Part shown: piece by piece, positions 1 through 9,800 of the stretch
How the letters are laid out: each line of letters begins with the position of its first letter
Position numbering within the stretch: the first letter of the stretch is position 1
From: Tannerellaceae bacterium
Lineage (GTDB): Bacteria; Bacteroidota; Bacteroidia; Bacteroidales; Tannerellaceae
Length of the DNA stretch: 64,000 nt
NCBI GenBank assembly: GCA_031257015.1
Contig: JAIRPK010000016.1
Span: 62,001-126,000, forward strand
Direction: 5' to 3'
Notes under the pieces: generated by a model
The model's database searches: none
What the model saw: the letters and a program-made list of their open reading frames with translations, nothing else
Told to the model about the DNA's origin: nothing
Translations under genes and position numbers: made by a program

Positions 1-324
1 GAATGTTTCTTCATGAGAAAAACAATGCCCACATCGACATTAAAACGCAAAAACATACACCCAATATAAGCCACGTCCAATATCCGGCAAACCATCCATT
101 CCATTCTCGTCAAAATGATAAAAACAAACACAGGGAAAGCTCGTTTAAACAAGTTGCAGAACAGCAAAAAAACAACAGGATAATCGTCGAAATAATGAAT
201 AATGTTTTTGCTCCCATAAGATTAATAATTAAACGGCTAAAAACTCAATCGGCTATATGTTTCGCAGGCAAACCGACTGGCGTTATGCGTAACATATAAC
301 CGACTGCTGACAATTAGTTCCTTA
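1..324. other. intergenic region at left edge, no gene seen
   Basis: AT-rich sequence downstream of the aquaporin gene. An open frame of 98 codons crosses it on the plus strand, but its translation is low in complexity, has no recognisable domain, and no promoter or ribosome site precedes it. I see no RNA gene, terminator or repeat. Confidence 0.4.
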
Positions 325-999
325 TTATTCCTTAATACATTTCCACGCTCCTGCCGCCAGCGCAGCGCCGATGAACGGCGCAACGATAAACAGCCATAAT
401 TGCGATAGAGCGTCCCCGCCCTCGAAGATTGCGGGAGCGATGCTGCGTGCCGGGTTGACCGACGTTCCTGTGAGCGGTATGCAAACGATATGCACAAGGA
501 CAAGCGTCAGTCCGATGGCCAGTCCGGCCAGATTTCCCGCGCCTTTTTTAGCATCCGTCGTGCCGAGAACAACCAGTACGAATATAAATGTAAAGACTGT
601 TTCGGCGATAAAAGCCTGGCATAATGCGCCGTCGGTAAAGCTGTTCGCCCCTGTTTGCGTCGGCCCGCCGTTGCTGCCTGTCGAGACCAGTGCGAAAAGG
701 ACTGTCGAGCCAATCAACGCGCCTATCACCTGAAACAGCATGTACATGCCGGCGTCCTTGGCATTGATGCGCCCGGAGAGGAACGCGCCCAGCGTTATTG
801 CCGGATTGATATGGCATCCTGAGATTCCGCCAATTGTATAAGCCATTGCGATAACCGCGAGGCCGAAAGCCAAGGCTACGCCTAAAGTTCCGACACCCGT
901 CCCGACCGCCTCGGCAGAGGCCCCTGCAAAGATTGCGCTTCCGCACCCCATCAGAACTAAGGTCATAGTTCCGATCATTTCTGCTAAATACTTCTTCAT
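325..999 (-). CDS. aqpZ: Aquaporin Z-type water channel (MIP family)
   Basis: A 224-residue inner-membrane channel of the major intrinsic protein family, which passes water and sometimes small neutral solutes. Both half-helix signatures are intact: HINPAITLG near residues 63-71 and SVNPARS near residue 176, the latter with the arginine of the selectivity filter. Six hydrophobic segments surround them, and the length is normal for AqpZ. The start MKKYLAEMIG is typical of the family. It lies 43 bp after the stop of the ABC permease on the same strand, and no TAnnTTTG promoter is visible in the gap, so it is probably read through from that operon. Water selectivity is inferred from the AqpZ-like sequence. 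Confidence 0.93.
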   Translation of the reverse strand: MKKYLAEMIGTMTLVLMGCGSAIFAGASAEAVGTGVGTLGVALAFGLAVIAMAYTIGGISGCHINPAITLGAFLSGRINAKDAGMYMLFQVIGALIGSTVLFALVSTGSNGGPTQTGANSFTDGALCQAFIAETVFTFIFVLVVLGTTDAKKGAGNLAGLAIGLTLVLVHIVCIPLTGTSVNPARSIAPAIFEGGDALSQLWLFIVAPFIGAALAAGAWKCIKE

Positions 1000-1042
1000 T
1001 TTGTTATGTTCTTTATATGGTTTAAAAAAATGTGCACGATGC

Positions 1043-2152
1043 TTAATGCCACTTGAAGCGTTTCATGCCGATGGCGAAGCACAACAGTCCGAGGGCGGAG
1101 AGTGCAATGGTCGGTATGAGGATTTCTTCCCACCCGGCGCCTTCGTTAAATATGCTGCGGACGCCGTCGGTAAAGGCGGTCAGTGGTAGCAGTTTTATTG
1201 CGCTGATGCTCCATTCTGGGAAGTTATGGTAGCTGAAGAATATGCCGGACAGGAGCATCATCGGCATTTGGACTGCATTGATTAATCCTGTGCCCACCTC
1301 TGTTTTCGATGTACGGCTGGAAACAAGGATGGCGATGCCGGCGAAGGCGAGGTTGCCTGCGAGGAAGAGGAGGGCCAGCGCGGCTATGTTGCCCTGTATG
1401 CGAATGTCGAAAATCAGGTATGCAAACAGGAAGAGGATGAGGGCTTCGACGATGTTCATCAGTGTTCTCATTCCCATGAGTGCGATGAGGAAACTGGACT
1501 TTCGCATGGGGGTTGCCACCATGCGTCGGAGGAGTTTTTGCGAGCGCCTTTCGATAATTGTATAACTCACTCCCCACATGATCGACCCCATGATGCCGAA
1601 AGTGATAAGTCCGGGGATGAGGAAGTCAATATATCTCACTCCTTTGAGTTCCAGTGGTTCGACTGCGATATTTGTATCCGCGTCATGTGAGGCGGGCGAT
1701 TGCAACAGTGCCGATAGCTTCATGTAAACGAGTTGCGCCTGTGAATTATGTGGGTCGAAGCGGTATCGCAACCCGTCGGGGGTATCGGCGATTACGAGGT
1801 CGGCCTCTCCGCGCTTGAGTGAGATGATTGCCGATTCCCAATCGCTATGAGTGAAATCAAATTGGGTTTTGCCGAGCGCCTTGTCGTTTGTCTCCCAGAT
1901 GATGGCTGGCTGTCCTTTGTGTTTTCCTTCATGCCCGTACAGGGACAGGAGAGAATCAACTGCGGTTGGTTTGCTTTCTACAATTAATATGTGGAATTTG
2001 GCTTCTGCGCTTTGCGTGAACGCCAGCCCCAAGCCGATGGAGATGAGTACGGGGAAGACGATGCCCCAGAAAAGTACTTCCGGTTCGCGTAGCATTTCAA
2101 GGCAGAAGGCGCGGAGGAGTTGGAACAATTGCTTGTGAGCTATTGATTTCAT
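1043..2152 (-). CDS. ABC-2 type transporter permease
   Basis: A 369-residue membrane subunit of an ABC exporter. It has one N-terminal membrane helix (about residues 23-45), a large extracytoplasmic segment (about 50-175), and then five hydrophobic helices in the C-terminal half, which is the ABC2_membrane/YhgE-like layout. Its start codon overlaps the stop codon of the upstream ATPase gene by 4 bp (ATGA), so the two are translationally coupled and form one transporter. The substrate cannot be told from sequence; members of this class export drugs, lipids or polysaccharides. No sign of decay. Confidence 0.85.
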   Translation of the reverse strand: MKSIAHKQLFQLLRAFCLEMLREPEVLFWGIVFPVLISIGLGLAFTQSAEAKFHILIVESKPTAVDSLLSLYGHEGKHKGQPAIIWETNDKALGKTQFDFTHSDWESAIISLKRGEADLVIADTPDGLRYRFDPHNSQAQLVYMKLSALLQSPASHDADTNIAVEPLELKGVRYIDFLIPGLITFGIMGSIMWGVSYTIIERRSQKLLRRMVATPMRKSSFLIALMGMRTLMNIVEALILFLFAYLIFDIRIQGNIAALALLFLAGNLAFAGIAILVSSRTSKTEVGTGLINAVQMPMMLLSGIFFSYHNFPEWSISAIKLLPLTAFTDGVRSIFNEGAGWEEILIPTIALSALGLLCFAIGMKRFKWH

Positions 2153-2895
2153 TTTGTTTGTTCAATTAAGTCGTCGTCGCTCAGTTTTTTCCCGGTCAAG
2201 TTGATGAACAGTTCTTCGAGGTTGCGTGACTTGTCGTCGAGCAGGTCTTTCAATCTTCCTTCGCGCAGTATTTTTCCCTCGTCGATAATGATGATATGGT
2301 CGCAGAGGGTTTCGGCTTCTTCCATATAATGAGTTGTCAGGATGAGCGTGGTGTTGCCCTTCTTCTTCAGGCCGTCGAGGATGTTCCACAGGTCTAATCG
2401 GGAGTGTGGATCGAGACCGGTAGTGGGTTCGTCGAGGAATAGTGTGCGGGGATTGTTCAGCAAGGCGACGGCTAAGGCTAAGCGTTGTCGTTGTCCTCCT
2501 GAAAGGGTGCCGACCATTGCTTTAGTTTTGCTTTCCAGGCCAGTCAGGGTGATTACTTCGTTGATGCGCTCCTTGCCGAGGTTGAAAAAACTGGCGAATA
2601 GTTGCAGGGTTTCGATTATGGTAAGTTTCTCCGAGAAGCGTGTCTCCTGCAAGGAGAGACCGATGCTTTTTCGTAGGTCTTTCTCATGCTTTTTCCAGTT
2701 TTTGCCTTCGATCAAGATTTCGCCACTATCTGGCTTTTGGAGACCTTCCATCATTTCCACGAGGGTGGTTTTGCCTGCTCCGTTGGGGCCGAGGAGGGCA
2801 ACGAACTCTCCCGGCTCAATCGAGAGAGATATGCCTTTTACTGCATGGACATCCTTAAATGTCTTTACAACATTTCTTACTTCAATCTGGGACAT
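2149..2895 (-). CDS. ABC transporter ATP-binding protein
   Basis: A 248-residue ATPase subunit of the DRA/NodI-like exporter class. Walker A is GPNGAGKTT (about residues 36-44), the signature is LSGGQRQR (about 134), and Walker B is TLFLDEPTTGLDP (about 152-164), followed by the H-loop in LILTTHYMEEAE. It works with the ABC-2 permease encoded immediately downstream with a 4-bp overlap. It starts 81 bp after the stop of hisC; a hairpin and a near-consensus promoter (CATCTTTGC) lie in that gap, so it may have its own transcript as well as read-through from the his genes. The C-terminal 20 residues are charged and poorly conserved, as usual. Confidence 0.92.
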   Translation of the reverse strand: MSQIEVRNVVKTFKDVHAVKGISLSIEPGEFVALLGPNGAGKTTLVEMMEGLQKPDSGEILIEGKNWKKHEKDLRKSIGLSLQETRFSEKLTIIETLQLFASFFNLGKERINEVITLTGLESKTKAMVGTLSGGQRQRLALAVALLNNPRTLFLDEPTTGLDPHSRLDLWNILDGLKKKGNTTLILTTHYMEEAETLCDHIIIIDEGKILREGRLKDLLDDKSRNLEELFINLTGKKLSDDDLIEQTK

Positions 2896-2925
2896 ATATT
2901 ATTTGTTGTTAAGCATGGCAAAGAT

Positions 2926-2950
2926 GAAGGCTTATGTACTAAAAGCCTTC
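2926..2950 (-). terminator. hairpin between hisC and the ABC genes
   Basis: A perfect 8-bp inverted repeat (GAAGGCTT / AAGCCTTC) with a 9-nt loop lies just after the hisC stop. There is no clear U-run, so it could be a weak terminator, a processing site or an attenuator of read-through into the ABC genes. Confidence 0.35.
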
Positions 2951-2976
2951 TCTACTTATATCTTGGGGATATTAAC

Positions 2977-4023
2977 TTACTTGGACAAATGCTTTAGCGC
3001 ATCAAGCAAGGCTTTGTTTTCGGCTGGCGTACCGATAGTGATGCGCAAACAGTTTTCGCATAACGGCAAGGAATGACGGTTACGAACGACGATTTTCTTG
3101 GCAACTAAACCTTTATAGATTGTTTCGGCGTCGGTAACTTTTACCAGCAGAAAATTGGCGTCGGATGGATATACATGCTTAACGCAAGCCTGCTTTTGTA
3201 TGTCGGCGGCAAGTGCGGTACGCTCGGCAATAATCTCTTTCACGTGGTCTTTCATCACTACATCGCTGAAAAGCCGTTGGATTGCGTAGGTTTGCGTCAA
3301 TTGATTGATGTTGTAAGGATATTTTATTTGGTTAAGAACGCCAATGATTTCGCGATTGGCGAAGGCCATGCCTAGTCTCATTCCCGCCGCACCCCAAGCT
3401 TTTGACAAGGTTTGCAGAACAATCAGGCGAGGGTAGCGGCCTAAATCGCTCGATAAGGATGCTGCAAGAGAAAAGTCGAGATACGCCTCGTCAACAACTA
3501 CGACGCCTTTGAAATTGTCCAGAATACGATAAATCTCTGCCTTGTCAAGCAAATTCCCTGTCGGGTTGTTAGGAGAACAGAGGAAGATAACCTTCGTTTT
3601 CTTATCAACCACATCCAATACAGCCTGAGAATTAAGACTAAAGGTCGCGCCATCAGTAGCCAGTTCTACTTGCCTACATTCAACATTGTTAATGTCGGCT
3701 GCCACTTTGTACATACCGTAGGAAGGCGTAAGAGCAATAAGATTCTCGCTGCCTGGCTCGCAAAAGGCGCGGATAACGAGATCAATAGCTTCGTCGCTTC
3801 CATTGCCGGTGAAGATCTGTTCGGGGGACAGGCTTTTCATTTTTGCTATCCTTTGGCGGAGGTTTCTCTGCAAGGGATCGGGATAGCGGGCATAGGCTAC
3901 ATTGAATGGATTCTCGTTGGCATCAAGATTGATAGTTGCTTTGCCTTGAAATTCATCTCTGGCTGAAGAATATGGTTTGAGATTCCTGATGTTCGAGCGA
4001 AGCAGGGAGCTTATTGTACTCAT
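2977..4023 (-). CDS. hisC: Histidinol-phosphate aminotransferase
   Basis: A 348-residue PLP-dependent class I/II aminotransferase that makes L-histidinol phosphate from imidazole acetol phosphate and glutamate in histidine biosynthesis. Family marks are LDANENPF near the N-terminus, FTGNGSDEAID, CSPNNPTG, VVDEAYLDF and the cofactor lysine in TLSKAWGAAGMRLG (about residue 209). The length is normal. It follows hisD by 24 bp in the order hisG-hisD-hisC. hisB, which follows hisC in many Bacteroidales, is not next: an ABC exporter takes that place. Confidence 0.95.
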   Translation of the reverse strand: MSTISSLLRSNIRNLKPYSSARDEFQGKATINLDANENPFNVAYARYPDPLQRNLRQRIAKMKSLSPEQIFTGNGSDEAIDLVIRAFCEPGSENLIALTPSYGMYKVAADINNVECRQVELATDGATFSLNSQAVLDVVDKKTKVIFLCSPNNPTGNLLDKAEIYRILDNFKGVVVVDEAYLDFSLAASLSSDLGRYPRLIVLQTLSKAWGAAGMRLGMAFANREIIGVLNQIKYPYNINQLTQTYAIQRLFSDVVMKDHVKEIIAERTALAADIQKQACVKHVYPSDANFLLVKVTDAETIYKGLVAKKIVVRNRHSLPLCENCLRITIGTPAENKALLDALKHLSK

Positions 4024-4047
4024 AAATGTTTATGTTAATGCGTTTCT

Positions 4048-5334
4048 TTAATATATGTCCTTAATTCTGATTCTTACTGAATTGCTGTGGGCATCCAATT
4101 CCTCGTGGTCAGCCAGAGTGGTTATTACGGGGCCGAGATTCTTAATTCCCATATTGGTTATTTCCTGGAAGGTCACTTTGCGCACAAAGCTGTCGTAGTT
4201 CACGCCACTGTAAGCCCTGGCATTGCCATTGGTGGGGAGGGTATGATTCGCTCCGGAAGCGTAATCGCCTGCGCTTTCGGGGGTGTAATGACCGAGGAAG
4301 ACACTGGCGGCATTGTTTATCCGCGGGATTAGGAGTTCGTAGTCATTGATTTCTACGATTAGATGTTCGGGGGCATAGAGATTGGAGAAATCTATCACCT
4401 GCTGCAATGTCTTCAACACGACTATCCGGCTGTTGGCCAGAGCCTGGTCAATGATCGACTTCCGCGACAGGTGCAATATCTGCCTGTCAACAGCCTGGGC
4501 GACCTTGAGGGCAAGCATCTTCGAGGTGGTGACGAGTATCGACTGACTGTCGGGGCCATGCTCAGCCTGGGCGAGGAGGTCGGCAGCTACGTATTCGGGG
4601 TTGGACGTTTCGTCGCCTATGACCAGCACCTCAGACGGGCCAGCCGGCATATCAACAGCCACGCCGTTAAAGCTGGCATACTGTTTTGCGGCAGTGACAT
4701 ACTGATTGCCGGGCCCGAATAACTTATATACACGGGGGACGGTATCAGTGCCGAGGGCCATAGCCGCTATTGCCTGGATGCCGCCTGCTTTGTATATTTT
4801 TTTAACATTGGATAGCTTGGCCGCGAAGAGGATTGCCGGGTGGATTTTCCCTTCGCGATTGGGGGGAGTACAGAGAATGATCTCTTTGCATCCTGCTACG
4901 GAGGCGGGGATGCAGAGCATCATTACGGTTGAGAATAACGGGGCACGCCCGCCGGGAATGTACAAACCGACTTTCTCTATCGGCAAGGCTTTTTGCCAGC
5001 AGGTTACGCCGTCGGTCGTCTCTACTTTGTTAGTTTCAAATCTTTGAAGGGAGTGGAATTTTAATATGTTCATGCTCGCCTTGAGCATATCGACTTTCAG
5101 TTGCTCCGGAAGGAGGGCTTCCGCTCCGTTGATTTCTTCTTCCGAGGCTTGGTAATTGGGGATTGTTACGTTATCGTATTTTTCGGTGTATTTGATGACT
5201 GCCTTGTCGCCATTCGCGGCGACGTCGTCGAATATCTCCTTGACGGTGTCCATCAGGCTCCAAAGGTTGAGCGCCGGGCGGGCGGCCAGTGTCTGCCAGA
5301 GGTTGCGGGCGGGATTTTCAACGATTTGAAGCAT
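4048..5334 (-). CDS. hisD: Histidinol dehydrogenase
   Basis: A 428-residue zinc enzyme that oxidises L-histidinol to L-histidine in two NAD-dependent steps, the last part of histidine synthesis. The signature is clear: [14 protein letters not shown], then [28 protein letters not shown] and the catalytic YAPEHL segment; [17 protein letters not shown] near the C-terminus holds further ligand residues. Full length and intact. Its start lies 1 bp after the hisG stop, so it is tightly coupled to hisG, and hisC follows. Confidence 0.96.
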   Translation of the reverse strand: MLQIVENPARNLWQTLAARPALNLWSLMDTVKEIFDDVAANGDKAVIKYTEKYDNVTIPNYQASEEEINGAEALLPEQLKVDMLKASMNILKFHSLQRFETNKVETTDGVTCWQKALPIEKVGLYIPGGRAPLFSTVMMLCIPASVAGCKEIILCTPPNREGKIHPAILFAAKLSNVKKIYKAGGIQAIAAMALGTDTVPRVYKLFGPGNQYVTAAKQYASFNGVAVDMPAGPSEVLVIGDETSNPEYVAADLLAQAEHGPDSQSILVTTSKMLALKVAQAVDRQILHLSRKSIIDQALANSRIVVLKTLQQVIDFSNLYAPEHLIVEINDYELLIPRINNAASVFLGHYTPESAGDYASGANHTLPTNGNARAYSGVNYDSFVRKVTFQEITNMGIKNLGPVITTLADHEELDAHSNSVRIRIKDIY

Positions 5335-5335
5335 C

Positions 5336-6187
5336 TCAGACTATCATTTTTTCGATTGGGAGGATGAGGATGTCTTCGGCGCCCAAGGTTTTGAGCTTGC
5401 CGATTATGTCCCAGAAGCGGTTTTCATCTATTACGGATTGGACGGCTACCCATTGCTTGTCGGCAAGAGGAGTAACGGTCGGGCTTTTCATGCCGGGGAG
5501 GAGCTTGATTATTTCTTCGACTGCCGCTTCGGGGGCGTTGAGAAGGACGTATTTTTTTCCTTCGGCGGCAAGGACTGCATTGAAGCGGAAAACTAGTTGG
5601 CCGAGGACGTCTTCTTTCTCTTTGCCGAGATTGGGGGAGGATATGAGCAGGGCTTCACTGTGCATGACTGTCTCTACTTCGCGGAGCTGGTTGCTTAACA
5701 GCGTGCTGCCGGAGCTGACTATGTCGAAGATGGCGTCTGCTATTCCTATGCGGGGGGAGATCTCCACGGAGCCGCTTATGACGTTTATTTCTGCTGTGAT
5801 TTGGTGTTTTTGTAAATAGTCGGCCAGTATTGAGGGATAGGAGGTTGCTATTGTCTTTCCGTTGAACCATTGCGGGCTTTCATATTCTGCGTCTTTCGGA
5901 ATGGCGAGGGAGAGGCGGCAACGGCTGAAGCCCAAGCGTTTGACAAGGGTGGCTCCACTGCCTTTTTCTACATATTCGTTTTCTCCTATTATGCCTGCAT
6001 CGGCAATGCCTTTTGCCACGGATTGTGGAATATCATCGTCGCGGAGAAAGAGAAGTTCGGCTGGGAATCCGCTGGCGGGAACTAACAAGCTGCGTTTGTT
6101 CTTGTTGAGCCTGACGCCTGATTCTTCAAGAAGCCTGATTGTCTCTTCATATAAGCGACCTTTTGATTGTATTGCGATGCGTAACAT
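5336..6187 (-). CDS. hisG: ATP phosphoribosyltransferase, long form
   Basis: The first enzyme of histidine synthesis; it joins ATP and PRPP. At 283 residues it is the long, hexameric form with its own C-terminal regulatory domain (residues about 210-283, HisG_C), so no HisZ partner is needed and histidine feedback is expected. The PRPP-binding signature is GIADAIFDIVSSGSTL (about 150-165) and an early motif is IADAGIIGENE. The start MLRIAIQSKGRL is canonical. It heads the his operon, and a near-perfect promoter lies directly upstream, giving a short leader with no sign of a His-codon attenuator. Confidence 0.95.
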   Translation of the reverse strand: MLRIAIQSKGRLYEETIRLLEESGVRLNKNKRSLLVPASGFPAELLFLRDDDIPQSVAKGIADAGIIGENEYVEKGSGATLVKRLGFSRCRLSLAIPKDAEYESPQWFNGKTIATSYPSILADYLQKHQITAEINVISGSVEISPRIGIADAIFDIVSSGSTLLSNQLREVETVMHSEALLISSPNLGKEKEDVLGQLVFRFNAVLAAEGKKYVLLNAPEAAVEEIIKLLPGMKSPTVTPLADKQWVAVQSVIDENRFWDIIGKLKTLGAEDILILPIEKMIV

Positions 6188-6209
6188 TTATTTGCCTATT
6201 TACAGGGGG

Positions 6210-6240
6210 CAAAGGTAAGGATTTCTTCTTCCTGCCCAAA
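6210..6240 (-). promoter_or_regulatory. his operon promoter
   Basis: Read on the minus strand this is TTTG, 19 bp, TACCTTTGC, an exact fit to the Bacteroidota sigma-ABfr promoter (TTTG, about 19-20 bp, TAnnTTTG). Transcription would start near 6203, leaving about 15 nt before the hisG ATG. Confidence 0.8.
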
Positions 6241-6448
6241 GGTTTTTACGGTTATTTTCTTAAAAAAATCTTAAAATTTCGCGATTCCATCGGCAATGTC
6301 TGCCAACATGTCTGCTGCCGGCGCCTGTATGTCATTGATATTCGGCAAGATAATGGCGATGTCTGCCGACTGTCACAGTATCTCTGCCAACTGCTCAGAA
6401 GCGACGGCCGGCTCGTTGTTTATACAATATGAGGTTCCCGATTTCTTT

Positions 6449-6637
6449 CCCGACATGTTGGCGAAGTCTCCCGACATGTCGGCAAGGTTTCCCGACATGT
6501 TGGCAAAGTCTCCCGACATGTCGGCGAGGTTTCCCGACATGTTGGCGAAGTTTCCCGACATGTTGGCGAAGTTTCCCGACATGTCGGCAAGGTCTACCAA
6601 CATGTCGGGAAAGTCTGCCGACATGTCGGGAACGCTT
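6449..6637. repeat. array of nine 21-bp palindromic units (array 1)
   Basis: Nine head-to-tail units of exactly 21 bp, consensus cccgacatgTYGGCRARGTYT. Many contain the 12-bp perfect palindrome CCGACATGTCGG. Two alternating variants (ATGTTGG and ATGTCGG) give some higher order. Looser relatives (tgccaacatgtctg, tctgccgactgt) extend left to about 6290. It lies in the divergent gap between hisG and the hybrid sensor gene, and its right edge merges into the -33 region of the sensor promoter. Because 21 is a multiple of 3, open frames run through it on both strands; I regard these as incidental. Confidence 0.9.
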
Positions 6638-6666
6638 GCCGACAGGCGAAAATTACCTTATATTTG
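6636..6666 (+). promoter_or_regulatory. promoter of the hybrid two-component gene
   Basis: TTG (6636-6638), 20 bp, then TATATTTGC (-7 element at 6659-6666). The -33 element falls at the end of the last 21-bp repeat unit, so array and promoter overlap. The start of transcription would be near 6672, about 155 nt ahead of the coding start. Confidence 0.65.
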
Positions 6667-6826
6667 CCTTGTAAATTTAATCGTCCGTTTCTGCGGACAC
6701 ATATATTATAAGGGGCGCTTGAATGACGCCGCATGTAAGGAAAAACAGATTCTGCAAGACTCAGTAAAAACGCCTTTCTCAACGGATGGCTATAAATATG
6801 ACAGAAAAGACAAGTTCAGTTTCACA

Positions 6827-9800
6827 ATGAAGATTTTGAATACGGCTATCAGCATCCTCGGAGCAATAATGTTCATGACCGCCGCTGCTTCGGCGCAGAC
6901 AAGGAAGTTCTTCACCCCCGACAACGGACTGTCGAACAGCCTGCTGAACAAAGTCTGCCAGGACAGGCGAGGCTTCATCTGGATTGCAACCGAATATGGG
7001 CTGAACAAGTTCGACGGCATCAGCTTTACGGTCTATAAAAACATCATTGCCGACGATTCCGGCGCGGTTGTCCATAATGATGCCAAGACGCTGTTCGAGG
7101 ACAAGGATGGTAATCTGCTTATCGGCACGAACAACGGCCTGCTGAAATATAACGAGGAGACGGATTCCTTCTCGGAGCTGAAAATCTTCAGGGACGGGAA
7201 GCGCCTCTGGCCGCATGTGACGGCGATTGTCCAAACTGCCGACGGCTCAGTACTGCTTGCCGCCTCCGGCCAGGGGATGTTTACATCGGCCAACGGCTCG
7301 CCGGACTTCCATTTCGAGGAGGGACTGACCCGCGCCCTTTCCAGCATTTATATCAGCGCCCTGTGCGAAGACGATGAGCATAACATCTGGACAGGCAGCG
7401 AGAACGACGGCCTGAACTGCTATAACCCGCGGACTGGAAACATGAAAACCTTCCGCTATCCCGAAATCGGAGGCAACAGCATCTCGGCAATTGAGAAGGA
7501 CGCCGAGGGGAACGTCTGGGTCGGAACGCTCACGCAAGGCCTCTACCTCTACATGCCGTCAACAGGCCGCTTCCAGCGCATCCCCCACCGCGACGGACTG
7601 CCAATCTGCATCAAATCCCTCTCGGTAGATTCGCATAACGACCTCTACATCGGGGCTGACGGCCAGGGACTGATGATCTACAACCGCAAAAGCGGAACGA
7701 TAGAGCCATACGAGATTCATTCAACGCCGTTCGACTTCTCAAAGGGGAAAGTCCACTCGATAATGTTCGACAGCAACCATAACATGTGGCTCGGCTTCTA
7801 TCAAAAAGGCCTAATCTTCGTCCCCGTCACCGACAGCCGCTTTGAGTACTACGGCTACCGCTCGATTAGCGGCAACCCAATCGGCTCATGCTCCGTCACC
7901 ACCATCAAGGGAGACCGCGAAGGCCGCCTGTGGATCGGCACCGACAACGACGGCCTCTACTCCCTCAACTCCAGAGGTCGCCGCATCGCTCACTATCGCC
8001 GTACCGCCTCTCCCCACTCCGCTCCGGACGTCGTCCAGTCCATCCACGAGGATTCCGACGGCTCCCTCTGGCTGGCCTCATACATGAACGGCCTCGCCAG
8101 GCTCAACCCCAAGACGGGCTACTGCGAATACATCGAATCGTTTGCCGGCGTCAAGGCCTTTTGCATAACGGCCGACAAGTCCGGGCGGCTTCTCGTCGGG
8201 ACTTACGGCTCCGGCTTCCATATCCTGGACAAGAAAGGCATGGAATTATCCCGCTACCAGTCAACGGGCAGAGAAACAGACCAGCCCAGCGAGGATGCCT
8301 TGCCGAACGACTGGATATCCTACATAATGACCGACCGCGACGGTCTGATTTGGATAGCCCACCACAAGGGCCTCAGCTGCTTCGACCCTGAGCGTGAATC
8401 CTTCCTCGTCTTTGAAGGTCGAAACAACCTCCTGCCCGCCCGCACAGGCCGCTTCCTGATGGAAGACGACCGGGGGCGAATCTGGGCAGGCACCTCCTCC
8501 GGCCTCTTCCGCTTCGACAAAAACACCGGCGAGATGGCCTCATGGACTACCGCCGATGGATTGCCCAACGAAGTCGTATGCGGAATATGCCAGGACGATG
8601 AAAAAAACATCTGGGTCAGTACTTTCGACGGAATAGCCAAGCTTGACGCCAACAACCGCTTTACGGCCTATTATGCCGACGATGGCTTGCAGGGCAACGA
8701 ATTTTCACACGGCGCAGCATTCAGGGACAGGAGCGGAAAAATATACTTCGGAGGCATCAACGGAGTGACCGCCTTCCATGCCAGCCAGATAATCGAGCGC
8801 AGGAACGGGCCGAAGGTAAGCCTCACCAACTTTTACGTCCTCAACAGTGCTGTGAAGAAGGGCGACATCTCCGGCAGCAGGCCGATAGTCGAGACCTCCG
8901 TCCTTGACGCCGAAACGTTTACTCTCGCGCACAATGACAACACCTTCAGCTTCGAGTTCTCCACCTTCGACTTCCTGCATCCCGAACGCATCGTTTACCA
9001 GTACATGATGCAGGGCGTGAACCCCGAATGGGCAAGCGCCGCGCCAGGCTCCAACCGCATAACCTACAACAACCTCGCCCCCGGCGAATACCTCTTCAAC
9101 GTGAAAGCCATAAATGCCAACATCGAATCGGAAGTGAAAGTCATCCGCATCCATATCCTCCCCCCGTGGTACAAGTCCATGTGGGCATTTTGCCTCTACG
9201 GATTCATAATCATCCTCCTCCTCGCCGTAGCCGCCAACCTCCTAATCGCGCGGATTCGGTTCAAAGAGAAGTTGCTGGAGAAAAACCACGCCGAGAAGAT
9301 CGCCCAAGCCAAATTGCAGTTCTTCACCAACATATCGCACGAAATCCGCACCCCTCTGACACTCATCATCAACCCCCTGGAACAGCTCATAAGGCAGGAC
9401 AATGACCCCGCACGCCGCCCGGCATACCTTATAATATACCGCAACGCCCGCCGCATCCTTCGGCTTATCAACCAAATGATGGACATGCGAAAGCTCGACG
9501 AAGGCGCAATGAAGCTGAAATATGCGGAGACCGACCTCGTCCCGTTCATACAAGACCTCATGCACACGTTCCAGTATCAGGCACAGACGAAACAAATCGA
9601 CTTCAAGTTTATACACCATGACGAAAAGCTGAACGTCTATATAGACCCCAATAACTTCGACAAAGTCCTGATGAACATCCTCTCCAACGCCTTCAAGTTC
9701 ACCCCCGACAACTGCTCCATAACCATAGCCCTGTCCATCGTTAACGACAACACCGTCGAAATAACCGTAACCGATACCGGAATAGGCATAGACGCTGACA

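Noticed and set aside
3..299. 98-codon frame at the left edge
   Set aside because: Low-complexity translation, no homology recognised and no expression signals.
6296..6826. N-terminal extension of the hybrid sensor through the repeats (1527-codon frame)
   Set aside because: The promoter at 6659-6666 lies inside it, and a clear signal peptide begins at 6827; the frame is open only because the repeat step is 21 bp.
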